Below, piece after piece: positions 24,079-32,862 of a stretch of 64,000 bases of DNA. The notes below the pieces were generated by a model, which was not told where the DNA came from, did no database searches, and saw nothing but the letters and a program-made list of their open reading frames with translations. Each line of letters opens with the position of its first letter. Positions within the stretch are counted from its first letter, which is position 1. Source of the DNA: Spirosoma panaciterrae DSM 21099 (lineage in GTDB: Bacteria; Bacteroidota; Bacteroidia; Cytophagales; Spirosomataceae); assembly GCF_000374025.1 (NCBI RefSeq), contig NZ_KB893186.1, forward strand, positions 62,001 to 126,000, in the 5' to 3' direction. A program made the position numbers and the translations under genes.

Positions 24079-26727
24079 TCAGGCCAGACTTCCATACTTC
24101 CGATTGATCAATTCAGCGACCAATCCCGTCCAGCCGGTTTGGTGGCTGGCTCCTACACCCCGCCCATTATCGCCGTCGAAATATTCATAAAACAACACAT
24201 AATCCCGGAAGTTTGGGTCCTGGTATTTTGGGTGTTGCCCAAACGTGGCTCGTTTACCGGCTGCATCGGTTGTAAATAGGCTGATGAGTCGGCTGGTGAG
24301 TTCGCGGGCAACGTCTTTAAGGGTAATCTGCTGGCCCGACCCGATCGGATATTCGACGGTAAAGCTATCGCCAAAATAGTCATAGAACCGATTCAGGCTT
24401 TCGATCAGCAGGTAATTGGTGGGCATCCAGACAGGACCACGCCAGTTACTATTGCCGCCAAACATGTTGCTGTCGCTTTCGGCAGGTGTGTAGGTCAGCC
24501 GAAAGGTAGTGTGATCCAGCGTAAACTCATAGGGATGATCACGGTACACTTTCGATACGGCCCGAATACCGTGCGGGCTCAGAAACTCCGTTTCATCCAA
24601 CATTTTCGCCAGCAGGGCTTTCAGCCGGAAGCCCCGCAGTAAACTAAGCAATCGCTTTTCATCTTTCCCCTTTTCATCATAGCGGGAAACCTGATGATAT
24701 AGATCGGGTCGGTGGCTCTGAAACCAGACCATTCGGTTCAGAAAAGCCGGATTGGCTTTCATTAAGGCATCATCCAGCACTTCCACGGCAAACATCGGAA
24801 TGAGTCCTACCAGCGTCCGAACCCGCATCCGCTGAACGCTGCCATCACTCATCCGAAGCTGGTCGTAAAAGAAGGCATCTTCTTCGTCCCAAAGCCCTTC
24901 ATTGTTTTGACCAATACTGGTCATGGCTCCGGCGATATACAGAAAATGGTCGAAAAATTTGGTCGCCAGTTCGTCATAGATCGACTCCTTGCGAGCGAGT
25001 TCAAGGGCAATCCGCATCATGTTCAGGGCATACATGGCCATCCAACTGGTGCCATCGGCCTGCTCCAGATGGCTCCCATCCGGAAAAACCGTATTCCGAT
25101 CAAATACGCCAATGTTATCCAGCCCCAGAAACCCGCCTTCAAAAATATTGTTACCCACTTCATCCTTTCGGTTCACCCACCAGGTAAAGTTGAGCATCAG
25201 CTTATGAAAAATAGCCCTAAGAAAGGTCAGGTCCTCTTCGCCGGGTGGTTTTCGTTCCAGTTCGAGGTGATAAATACGCCAGGCAGCCCATGCCTGAACG
25301 GGTGGGTTCACATCAGAGAAGTTCCATTCATAAGCTGGTAACTGGCCATTCGGATGCATAAACCACTCGTTGGTGAGCATCATCAGTTGCTGCTTGGCGA
25401 ACCCCGGATCAATAACCGATAGGGTAACACAATGAAAGGCCCAGTCCCAGGCGGCATACCAGGGGTACTCCCACTTATCGGGCATCGAAATCACACCGGC
25501 ATTAATCAACTGCAACCAGGTATGATTGCGTCCCTTCAGCCGTTCGGGTGGTGGTGGCGGATGGTTTTCGTCGCCAGCCAGCCAGCGCGTTACGTCGTAG
25601 TAATAGTATTGCTTGCTCCAGAGCATACCTGCAAAAGCCTGACGCTGTACCAGTCGCTCATCAGGGGTCGCCCTAGCTGGATGAATAGAGTCATAGAACG
25701 CATCCGCTTCTCGTTTTCGGCTGGCTACAATCGCATCAAATCCATCGAAAGGTGCTGCCAACTCAACCCCCAATGGCCCAGGGGCCTCCAGCCGCATACG
25801 AACCGTTGCCGAACCCTTGGGGGCAATGGTCAGCTGATAATGAGCAGCCGCTTTGGTACCTGTATGTTCTGGATTGACCGTTGGGGTTCCATAGATCAGG
25901 TAGTCGTTGATCCCATCTTTTGGGTAAGCAGCCCCGTTGTGATTACTGTATAGACGGGCCTGATTGGTCTCATTGTCGCAAAACAGCCACTCGGGTTGCC
26001 CATCGGCATGCAGTACATACCGTCCCAGATCCGAGTCCTCCACCGACACACAGCTATTGGGCTGTAAAACCAGCGAAGGACGGTAATTGGGAACGCCATC
26101 GGAATCATCCCCAAAAATCCAGGTATTTCTGAACCACAACGTCGGTAATACGTGCAGTTCAGCCGCTTCGGCCCCTCGATTATAGATCGTCACCGTCATC
26201 AGTAGATCCGTGGGGCCTGCCTTGGCATACTCTACAAACACATCAAAATACCGATCATCATCGAAAATTACTGTATCAAGCAGTTCAAATTCTGGCTCCA
26301 GACGCGTCCGGCGACTGTTTTCGTCTACCAGTTGTTGGTAGGGGAACGCAGCCTGTGGGTATTTATAGAGCATCCGCTGGTACGAATGTGTGGGCGTATT
26401 ATCCAGATAATAATACAGTTCCTTTACATCCTCACCATGATTGCCCTCACTATTGGTCAGCCCGAAATACCGCTCCTTCAGAATTGGGTCTTTCCCATTC
26501 CAGAGCGCAAGGGCCAGGCAAAGCTGTTGTTTATCATCAGAAATACCCGCAATCCCTTCTTCGCCCCAGCGATAGGTATAGCTGCGGGCCATGTCGTGGG
26601 TGGTATAATTCCAGGCATCACCGTTGGCACTGTAATCTTCCCGGACGGTACCCCACTGGCGATCAGAAACATAAGGGCCCCACTGCCGCCACGCAGGAGC
26701 TTCTAAACGATGTTGTTCGGTCGTCAT
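24079..26727 (-). CDS. MGH1-like glucosidase (GH63-type)
   Basis: From the ATG at 26727 this is an 882-residue (alpha/alpha)6-barrel glycosidase of the GH63/MGH1 group. It opens with RQWGPYVSDRQWGTVREDYS, typical of this bacterial branch, and contains WEYPWYAAWDWAFHCV, PPVQAWAAWRIYHLE, FEGGFLGLDNIGVFDR and NSNWRGPVWMPTNYLLIE. Relatives hydrolyse alpha-glucosides or mannosylglycerate; the exact substrate is not clear. No signal peptide, so cytoplasmic. The longer reading from 26793 includes 22 residues encoded by an octamer repeat and should be discounted. A glucose-dehydrogenase-like SDR gene lies upstream on the same strand. Confidence 0.9.
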   Translation of the reverse strand: MTTEQHRLEAPAWRQWGPYVSDRQWGTVREDYSANGDAWNYTTHDMARSYTYRWGEEGIAGISDDKQQLCLALALWNGKDPILKERYFGLTNSEGNHGEDVKELYYYLDNTPTHSYQRMLYKYPQAAFPYQQLVDENSRRTRLEPEFELLDTVIFDDDRYFDVFVEYAKAGPTDLLMTVTIYNRGAEAAELHVLPTLWFRNTWIFGDDSDGVPNYRPSLVLQPNSCVSVEDSDLGRYVLHADGQPEWLFCDNETNQARLYSNHNGAAYPKDGINDYLIYGTPTVNPEHTGTKAAAHYQLTIAPKGSATVRMRLEAPGPLGVELAAPFDGFDAIVASRKREADAFYDSIHPARATPDERLVQRQAFAGMLWSKQYYYYDVTRWLAGDENHPPPPPERLKGRNHTWLQLINAGVISMPDKWEYPWYAAWDWAFHCVTLSVIDPGFAKQQLMMLTNEWFMHPNGQLPAYEWNFSDVNPPVQAWAAWRIYHLELERKPPGEEDLTFLRAIFHKLMLNFTWWVNRKDEVGNNIFEGGFLGLDNIGVFDRNTVFPDGSHLEQADGTSWMAMYALNMMRIALELARKESIYDELATKFFDHFLYIAGAMTSIGQNNEGLWDEEDAFFYDQLRMSDGSVQRMRVRTLVGLIPMFAVEVLDDALMKANPAFLNRMVWFQSHRPDLYHQVSRYDEKGKDEKRLLSLLRGFRLKALLAKMLDETEFLSPHGIRAVSKVYRDHPYEFTLDHTTFRLTYTPAESDSNMFGGNSNWRGPVWMPTNYLLIESLNRFYDYFGDSFTVEYPIGSGQQITLKDVARELTSRLISLFTTDAAGKRATFGQHPKYQDPNFRDYVLFYEYFDGDNGRGVGASHQTGWTGLVAELINRKYGSLA

Positions 26728-26735
26728 TGAAAAAT

Positions 26736-26810
26736 GTGAATGAGTGAATGAGTGAACGAGCGATACTTCAGGTAGTTTCGCGCTTTCACTCATTCACTCG
26801 TTCGCTCGTT
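26736..26810. repeat. GAGYGAAW octamer inverted repeat, copy 3
   Basis: Left arm 26736-26762 (units GAATGAGT, GAATGAGT, GAACGAGC) and right arm 26783-26810 are near-perfect complements. The element separates the SDR stop from the glucosidase start at 26727 and begins nine bases from that ATG. Confidence 0.8.
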
Positions 26811-26815
26811 AATTA

Positions 26816-27625
26816 TTAGCCTCCTGTTGCGAATCCTTCAAATACCGTCATGCCCCCATCGATGAAGATACTGGCTCCTGTGATGTAGTCGGAGAGATCG
26901 GAAGCCAAAAAAACGGCCAGATTGCCAATGTCCTGAGGCTGTCCGATCCGGTTATAGGGAATTAAGGTCATCAGGCTGTTCAACGCCTGTGGTGTTTCCC
27001 AGGTGGCCCGGTTGATGGGCGTTTGGATGGCTCCCGGACAGATGCTGTTGACCCGGATTTTTCGGTCGCCGTATTCCTGTGCCAACGACTGCATAAGCAT
27101 TTTGATACCGCCCTTCGAGGTTGCATAATTGACATGACCAGCCCAGGGGATCAGCTCATGAACCGAACTCATGCAGATAATCTTACCCGTTGCAACCGAT
27201 ACTTCAGGTCGGGGGCCGCGACGCAAAAACTCCCGAATGGCTTCACGGGCACATAGGAACTGCCCGGTCAGGTTCACATTGATCACGGTGTTCCACTGAT
27301 CAAGGGTCATCTCATGAAATTTGGCATCCCGCTGCAATCCGGCATTATTGATCAGAATATCGACGGTACCATACGCCGATACGACATCGGCAAACATCTG
27401 GATCACCTGGGCCTCCTGACTAACATCGCACTGGGCCACCATCCCTTCGCCCCCGGCGTCAGTAATTTCTTTCAGAACCGCATCGGCCGCTGGTTTTGTG
27501 GCCTCGACCGGGTAATTAACCACTACTTTAGCCCCGGCGGCAGCCAAGGCTTTGGCAACCCCAGCTCCAATACCACTGCTGGCCCCCGTAATAATTGCGA
27601 CCTGTCCTTTTAGTACTTGATCCAT
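26816..27625 (-). CDS. Glucose 1-dehydrogenase-like SDR
   Basis: The 269-residue SDR has the NAD(P) motif TGASSGIG (13-20), NNAG, Ser153/154 and Tyr167-x3-Lys171. The segment SSVHELIPWAGHVNYATSK is the characteristic active-site run of the Bacillus-type glucose 1-dehydrogenase subgroup. It ends with the usual glycine-rich motif GASIFIDGGMTVFEGFATGG, typical of that subgroup. It is upstream of the glucosidase on the same strand, so glucose released from a glucoside could be oxidised to gluconolactone; this link is inferred from position. Confidence 0.9.
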   Translation of the reverse strand: MDQVLKGQVAIITGASSGIGAGVAKALAAAGAKVVVNYPVEATKPAADAVLKEITDAGGEGMVAQCDVSQEAQVIQMFADVVSAYGTVDILINNAGLQRDAKFHEMTLDQWNTVINVNLTGQFLCAREAIREFLRRGPRPEVSVATGKIICMSSVHELIPWAGHVNYATSKGGIKMLMQSLAQEYGDRKIRVNSICPGAIQTPINRATWETPQALNSLMTLIPYNRIGQPQDIGNLAVFLASDLSDYITGASIFIDGGMTVFEGFATGG

Positions 27626-27834
27626 AAATGTATAAACCGTAAATGTTTAGCAAATAGCCATGTCGTTTAATCACTGTAATCGACATGACCAACTCAGTAA
27701 CCTGAAACCCCTGACCTGGAAGACAGGTGGCCAAACTACAAACTATCACCGTCCGCTACCAGTTTGAGAAACTATATTAAATGAATTTAATGTATCGTGT
27801 ATTTGAGATAGTGCCCATCGAGCGATTCGGCTGC

Positions 27835-29124
27835 TCAGGCTGCTCGAAGACTATCGGGCGCTAATTCAGCTACCGACTTATGCCCGCTCAAACAAAGCGT
27901 TAGCTCCAGATCGGCGAGTACATGCTGAAGTACGGTTTCAACCCCAGCCTGCCCGCCCAGCGCCAGCCCGTACACGTAAGGGCGGCCCAGACACACTGCG
28001 CGTGCTCCTAACGCGAGAGCCTTCACAACGTCGGCTCCGCCCCGAATTCCGCTATCAAGTAAAACGGGCAATCGGCCTTTCACGGCGTCTACGACACCGG
28101 GCAACGCTTCGATCGTACTGATGGTCCCATCCACCTGTCGACCTCCGTGATTAGAAACGATAAGGCCATCCATCCCATAGTCAATGGCTTTGCGGGCATC
28201 ATCTGGATGTACGATTCCTTTCAGTACGATGGGTAGCCGGGTTTGCTGCCGTAGGAAAGATAGGTCGTCCCAGGTGATGGTTGGATTGGTATAAATGCTG
28301 GAAAACAGTGAGACGGCTCCTATGGCCCGACCTGAACGTAACTTGTCTATAAAAGACCCTCGGGGATACCGCCGGATAGCTCCCAAAAGATGCTGTAAGG
28401 TAGTTGACGTAATGGAAGGTCGTGTAGTAGCCGGAGACTGCTTGATAAAATCGTCGAGTAACTGCTGAAAAACAGGGTCAGACGTGTACTGCGCTAAGCC
28501 TTTTCCATGCAGGAAGGGCAAGTACCCAAGGGCCAGGTCACGGGTTCGCCATCCCAGCATAGTGGTATCGAGGGTCAGCACAATGGCCCCGCAGCCACAG
28601 GCTTCGGCCCGGTGCACAAAACTGGCGACCAACTCCCGTGAACGGCTCCAGTAGAGCTGAAACCAACGCAGATGATCGCCCATAACCGCCGAGCATTCCT
28701 CCATGGACACCGACGCCTGATTCGAAAATATAAAGGGGATGCGTAGTTGAGTGGCTGCCTTCGCTACCGCCAGATCTGCATCAGGATGGGCCATTTCCAG
28801 AACACCAATGGGAGCTAATACGATAGGTGTGGCCAATTTCTGGCCGAACAGTTCAACACTTAAATCCGGGTTTTCGACATTCCGAAGCATACGCGGCACC
28901 AGTTTCCATCGGTCAAAGCCTTTTCGATTGGCGTGGATAGTCTGCTCATGCCCCGCCCCACCCATGATGTACGCAACCGCTTCGGGCGATAGGCGTCGGC
29001 TGGCAGCCTGTTCGAGTTGGCTAAAATCAGGGGGGATTGCTGGGGTAATTCCAGCGAAGCCATTCAGGTAAATTTTGCGCTGCCAGTCGAGTGCTCGCAT
29101 GGTTCCTAGAGATAAGTTGAACAT
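27835..29124 (-). CDS. FMN-dependent alpha-hydroxy-acid oxidising protein
   Basis: The 429-residue protein belongs to the lactate/glycolate/mandelate oxidase family. Motifs include AYIMGGAGHEQTIHANR, TPIVLAPIGVLEMAHPDAD, FQLYWSRSRE, LTLDTTMLGWRTRDL, IVLKGIVHPDDA, the active-site VSNHGGRQVDG with catalytic His, and the phosphate-binding LDSGIRGGADVVKALALGA and GRPYVYGLALGG. It oxidises a 2-hydroxy acid to the 2-keto acid. The branch resembles lactate 2-monooxygenases. A start at 29100 (MRALDWQRKIYLNG) is equally plausible. It is 209 bases upstream of the SDR gene, so co-transcription is uncertain. Confidence 0.9.
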   Translation of the reverse strand: MFNLSLGTMRALDWQRKIYLNGFAGITPAIPPDFSQLEQAASRRLSPEAVAYIMGGAGHEQTIHANRKGFDRWKLVPRMLRNVENPDLSVELFGQKLATPIVLAPIGVLEMAHPDADLAVAKAATQLRIPFIFSNQASVSMEECSAVMGDHLRWFQLYWSRSRELVASFVHRAEACGCGAIVLTLDTTMLGWRTRDLALGYLPFLHGKGLAQYTSDPVFQQLLDDFIKQSPATTRPSITSTTLQHLLGAIRRYPRGSFIDKLRSGRAIGAVSLFSSIYTNPTITWDDLSFLRQQTRLPIVLKGIVHPDDARKAIDYGMDGLIVSNHGGRQVDGTISTIEALPGVVDAVKGRLPVLLDSGIRGGADVVKALALGARAVCLGRPYVYGLALGGQAGVETVLQHVLADLELTLCLSGHKSVAELAPDSLRAA

Positions 29125-29531
29125 AAATACAGCCTTTTCCCGAAAAGGTCAACCCACTGGCTCTAACCCAGGCATGGCTATTCAATTAAAAAAATGTACT
29201 TTTTTAATAGCAACTTTTAATACGAGTTACCTAACCGATATGAAATCAGAATCTTAAAAAAATACCAAAAATCACAAAATGGTACTATTTAGCTAAAAAG
29301 TAGGTTCATAAACGCCGAAAGTCCTATTCTTTAGAAATATTAGAAAAATACAATTTATACGTAATTACAAGGGACTTGTTGTACTTTTCCAACAATCACC
29401 CCATTTAACAAATAGCGATTTGTACAAAATAAAGAATATTCACCGAAATAGAACTGTATACGCCCACACCTATTGCATTAAACCCAGTTGACACCCCAAT
29501 TTTGTAACGGTTAAAACAAAATTTCAAACCA
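29125..29531. other. AT-rich divergent intergenic region
   Basis: These 407 bases separate the hydroxy-acid oxidase (minus) from the secreted beta protein (plus). The region is strongly AT-rich with several A and T runs, no coding frame and a palindromic TTTAGCTAAA at 29288-29297. It probably holds promoters for both genes, the plus-strand one being the best defined. Confidence 0.5.
29473..29504 (+). promoter_or_regulatory. Promoter of the secreted beta-protein gene
   Basis: TTG at 29473-29475 and CAATTTTG at 29497-29504 (seven of eight to TAnnTTTG) are 21 bases apart. The start codon follows about 28 bases later. The same CAATTTTG box with the same spacing occurs at 63364-63396. Confidence 0.5.
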
Positions 29532-30137
29532 ATGAAAAAGTTCCGTTTATCAATTGCTGTACTCTTGTCAGTATGGAGTCTGGCAGGCATGGGAGATGTC
29601 AAAGCCGACAATGGTTCAGGAATGGGTGGTGTGAAAGTTGAGAAGTCCGAACAAAAGAAAGTACGTGTATATACAAAGCCTGGCGCTTCTGTTGACGTGG
29701 CCATCATCGATGCCGACGGCAACGTGTTGTACCAGGGTTTCATCGCTAAAAACGCTAAAGGTGCTACTTCGTTCAACCTGAACAACCTTCCCGATGGTCA
29801 GTATTATCTGACAGCCGGTAACAACGCCTGGTGGATGTCGCAGGGAATTACGATCAAATCGAACGCACTTTCGGTTGATGAGCGTAGCCTGAAACAAGTT
29901 GCTGAGCCAATCCTGACAGCTTACGAAAAAAACAAGTTTGAGGTCGTTCTGCCAGCCAAAAATGTAGAGGCCGCTTCAGTAGCTATTTACGACACGCAAA
30001 ACGTTCTGGTTCAGACGGATTCGTTCAAAGGTGAAAGCCGCCGATTCGATTTGTCAAGCCTTCCCGATGGTGCTTATACGTTCGTGGTAGGCCCCAGTCA
30101 GAAGCAGTTTATTACTCGTGTTGATGTTCGGCACTAA
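29532..30137 (+). CDS. Secreted protein with two beta-sandwich repeats, function unknown
   Basis: The 201-residue product has a signal peptide (about 1-26, ending VKADNG) and two similar halves: residues about 40-110 and 130-200 each contain a strand with VAIIDADGNVLYQGF / VAIYDTQNVLVQTDSF, then SFNLNNLPDGQYYLTAG / RFDLSSLPDGAYTFVVG. The 'NLPDG.Y' pattern resembles Bacteroidota secretion-tail or DUF3244-like beta sandwiches, but no attached catalytic domain is present. Codon use leans toward a few preferred codons and a strong terminator follows, which suggests good expression. I do not know its function. Confidence 0.75.
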   Translation: MKKFRLSIAVLLSVWSLAGMGDVKADNGSGMGGVKVEKSEQKKVRVYTKPGASVDVAIIDADGNVLYQGFIAKNAKGATSFNLNNLPDGQYYLTAGNNAWWMSQGITIKSNALSVDERSLKQVAEPILTAYEKNKFEVVLPAKNVEAASVAIYDTQNVLVQTDSFKGESRRFDLSSLPDGAYTFVVGPSQKQFITRVDVRH

Positions 30138-30550
30138 GCTGTTCTCTTCACTTTATTGACCCACCCCGGTCAGTTCACTACAATCTCAACTTTACGGCCA
30201 GTCTTTTCGGACAAGCCTGACCGCATTACCGATTCCGCCCGCTGCCTCACTGGTAGCGGGCTTTTTTTATATCCAGACTAGTCCAGGCTGGTAGATTAAG
30301 TCCCGACAAATAGTCCAGCCTGGTTGATACACCGGGTTATCAGCGGCAAAGAAAAATTGACCGGAGAGTAAGCGAATCGACCGAAGGCTAAGCCTGACAG
30401 GCTGATTCAGGTAGTTGCCAGTACCTTGCAGCCAACAGTTTCGTCGGTACCTGTCGGGTTTGAAGCGAAAAAAATTAAACGAAAGGCCCGACAGCTGCCT
30501 AACCACCAACCGGAACTTTCGCCTTTCAAGCTTATTAACTAAACGTACTG
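30138..30550. other. Intergenic region upstream of the GH108 gene
   Basis: After the terminator at 30237-30267 this 413-base region has an inverted pair CCAGGCTGG / CCAGCCTGG about 34 bases apart near 30285-30327, and a second pair GAAAGGC (30481) / GCCTTTC (30521) close to the next start. No open frame looks real here. The second hairpin lies within the likely leader of the GH108 gene. Confidence 0.45.
30237..30267 (+). terminator. Rho-independent terminator of the secreted beta protein
   Basis: GCCCGCT and AGCGGGC flank an eleven-base loop and are followed by seven T residues. Confidence 0.85.
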
Positions 30551-31129
30551 ATGGCCGCTTTTGATAAAGCCTACTCCCTCACCTTAAAAATTGAAGCCGG
30601 ATACGCCAATGATCCAGACGATCCTGGTGGAGAAACGTTTGGAGGAATTTCCCGAATTGCCAACAGCGATTGGCCGGGCTGGGTGCTTATCGACCAGATC
30701 AAGAAGACCGCCAAACGTACTGACTATGATAAGGTGATGTTTGCCCATGCTGAACTGATGCGTTTGGTTCGATCGGTCTACAAAGCCCGGTACTGGGATG
30801 TTAACCGACTGGATTTCATCACCAATCAGGCTATTGCGAATGAGCTGTTTGATACCAGTGTCAACATGGGTATTACGGTGGGAGCTCAGTTTCTCCAACG
30901 AGCCTTGAACGTACTGAATCAGAATCAGCAGCTTTATCCCGACATTGCTGTTGACGGAGTGGTAGGGCCGCAAACGGTTATGCTTACGAATGCACATCCA
31001 TATCCCGCGCTGATCCTAAAGGTGCTTAACATTTTGCAGGGGTATCGCTACATTGATCTGGCGGAGAAGGCTCCTGTCCAGGAAAAATACATGCGGGGCT
31101 GGCTGTCCAGAGTAGCGATCCAGAATTGA
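30551..31129 (+). CDS. GH108-type muramidase (endolysin-like)
   Basis: The 192-residue protein has the GH108 layout: catalytic Glu15 in LKIEAGYANDPDDPGGETFGG, then the region VYKARYWDVNRLDF and a C-terminal peptidoglycan-binding-like domain with ANELFDTSVNMGITVGAQFLQRALN and VDGVVGPQTVML. Family members cleave the glycan strand of peptidoglycan and are common as phage endolysins or in secretion islands. No holin, phage structural gene or secretion gene is near, and no signal peptide is present. It may be a domesticated lysin. A hairpin in its leader is a possible control point. Confidence 0.85.
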   Translation: MAAFDKAYSLTLKIEAGYANDPDDPGGETFGGISRIANSDWPGWVLIDQIKKTAKRTDYDKVMFAHAELMRLVRSVYKARYWDVNRLDFITNQAIANELFDTSVNMGITVGAQFLQRALNVLNQNQQLYPDIAVDGVVGPQTVMLTNAHPYPALILKVLNILQGYRYIDLAEKAPVQEKYMRGWLSRVAIQN

Positions 31130-31208
31130 CTAGCCAGGCCTCCATCCAGCGTTAAAAAACTGAATAACAGAAACTTAAATAGCGTATCCATCCGTACGAT
31201 TACACTTT

Positions 31209-32111
31209 TCACCTAAAATATAGCCCTCCGTTTCTCAACTTCATAAGCGCCTTTTCTTTCATCTTGCATTCATAGACGATGTCCACTTCTTTTCCGTAGG
31301 TATTCGGGATTGAATACAGCCAATCGGCATGAGCCTCTCGTCGGGCTTTGGGCTCTTCATACTGCTGCCGGGAGTCGGAATAATGAAAAACGGGGCGCAC
31401 ATCCCAGGTGTTGTAGGCCGTCAGAAATGCTTCCGCTTCTGTCTGCGTTCCGGGGTTCAGTGAATGATGAAAATAGTCGAACACAATCGGGATACCCGTT
31501 TGCTCGTAGACCGACACCAGATCAGCAACGGTATATAGACTTACCCGATCATCATTTTCGACGGTCAGGCGGGCGCGTACGTTTTGGGAAAGCAACTGAA
31601 AATTCTGAGCAAATCGGCCTAATGTAGCCAGTTTGTCGCCATAGGTTCCCCCTACGTGAATGTTGATCTTATTCCAATGCGACGGTACGAGTCCCATCAG
31701 ATCAAAAATTTCGGACTGATACTCCAGATCCACTATTGTATTTGCCAGTACACTCCCTTCTCCTGCCAGCTTATTGAACGGCCCCGGATGCATCGTTAGC
31801 CGAATCGGGCGACTGCCGATTTCTTCGAGTGTAGCCCGAATCTCCGGGAAATCGGGGAGGCTGGTCATGCGGTATTCTGAGGCCCAGGGAAACAAATCCG
31901 ACGAAATGCGAAACAACCGAATCTCATTTTTCAGATTCCAGTCTACGATTTTGAGCAGGTCCTGAACGTTTTTTAACGCCAGTTCGGAGGCATAGGCAAT
32001 CCCCCGCTGGGTGAAGGTTTTTTTGACCATTCCCCGATTGGTGGTGATCTTTTCCGCCTGTAAACTCAGATTGATACAGGCGTACCCAACGGTATGTGCT
32101 ATTCCATTCAT
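31209..32111 (-). CDS. uvsE: UV DNA damage endonuclease UvsE
   Basis: The 300-residue TIM-barrel protein matches UvdE/UvsE: GYACINLSLQ at the start, LFRISSDLFPW, LTMHPGPFNKLAG, INIHVGGTYGDK, LTVENDDRVSLYTVADL and IVFDYFHHSLNPG supply the conserved His, Glu and Asp metal ligands. The enzyme nicks DNA 5' to UV photoproducts and starts alternative excision repair. It is on its own, divergent from a small helical protein gene. Length is normal for the short bacterial form. Confidence 0.93.
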   Translation of the reverse strand: MNGIAHTVGYACINLSLQAEKITTNRGMVKKTFTQRGIAYASELALKNVQDLLKIVDWNLKNEIRLFRISSDLFPWASEYRMTSLPDFPEIRATLEEIGSRPIRLTMHPGPFNKLAGEGSVLANTIVDLEYQSEIFDLMGLVPSHWNKINIHVGGTYGDKLATLGRFAQNFQLLSQNVRARLTVENDDRVSLYTVADLVSVYEQTGIPIVFDYFHHSLNPGTQTEAEAFLTAYNTWDVRPVFHYSDSRQQYEEPKARREAHADWLYSIPNTYGKEVDIVYECKMKEKALMKLRNGGLYFR

Positions 32112-32289
32112 AATCCGTTAACGGATTATGTAGTGTTCGGGTTTAACCAAAGTGAAACGGGAGGTTGAATCTCGTTTATTTTGACCGTTCGTTCAAAAGT
32201 TAGGCTATAGTGCAGGGTCGTGTTTTATCTTAACCTGGCAAGTCAATTTGATTTGCATCGTAATGAGCCGATTCTTACTGAATCTGTTT

Positions 32290-32679
32290 ATGGAAGACTT
32301 TACACCCAACCAAATCCTTGACATCACGCGTGGATACTGCGCTATGGCCCGTGCGTTGAATGAATACCAGGTACTCCACTGGCCCGAATTGTCACATGAG
32401 CAGCAGCTCGACCTCAACGCCTATCAAAATAGTCTGCTGAACCGATCTCAGGATTTGCAGAGTCATACGGCCCGCCCTGCTTTTACGAATGCAATTGCTA
32501 TGGCGAACCAAATTCTGGAAGCCACCACAGAAGCCCAAACCAGTCTGGCGCGCATCGGCGATCCCGTAGTTGCCCTGAATGTCGGGGCTATAACCGTAGC
32601 TTTGGCGGCCTATGTAGCCCGCGCTAACCTACGAGGTATTCAAACCGCACTTCGTGAACTGGAAGACTTAGTGAAGTAA
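32290..32679 (+). CDS. Small helical protein of unknown function
   Basis: Reading from ATG at 32290 gives 129 residues; ATGs at 32248 and 32263 would add 14 or 9 residues with a hydrophobic start. The sequence is mostly alpha-helical (ALNEYQVLHWPELSHEQQ, QILEATTEAQTSLARI) with an alanine-rich helix VGAITVALAAYVARANL near the end. I do not recognise it. The codon pattern is like that of its neighbours and it is bounded by a perfect palindrome, which supports a real gene. It is divergent from uvsE. Confidence 0.6.
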   Translation: MEDFTPNQILDITRGYCAMARALNEYQVLHWPELSHEQQLDLNAYQNSLLNRSQDLQSHTARPAFTNAIAMANQILEATTEAQTSLARIGDPVVALNVGAITVALAAYVARANLRGIQTALRELEDLVK

Positions 32680-32778
32680 ATGCGTTGCGAAAAGAACGGA
32701 TTCCAACGTCCACTTTTTACCCCATCCGGTGGCTGATCAGCCGTTCGGTACCGAAGCCGCCCTATTTTAGTGGAGTGT

Positions 32779-32834
32779 TACCAAACAGCGGCAGGAACCC
32801 GATTCGAATCGGGTTCCTGCCGCTGTTTGGTAAA
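32779..32834. terminator. 56-bp perfect palindrome between convergent genes
   Basis: The 27-base arms beginning TTACCAAACAGCGGCAGGAA are exact complements around a central CG. It lies between the stop of the small helical protein and the stop of the FKBP gene and could terminate both, though neither side has a T-tract. Confidence 0.7.
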
Positions 32835-32862
32835 CGAATCAACCGTACGTTCGTCGATTTAC

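Noticed and set aside
26728-26793. N-terminal extension of the glucosidase
   Set aside because: The 22 residues are encoded by the octamer hairpin; the ATG at 26727 begins the family-typical sequence.
30551-31129. Prophage remnant
   Set aside because: Only the GH108 gene is phage-like; no integrase, terminase, portal, tail or holin gene is visible around it.
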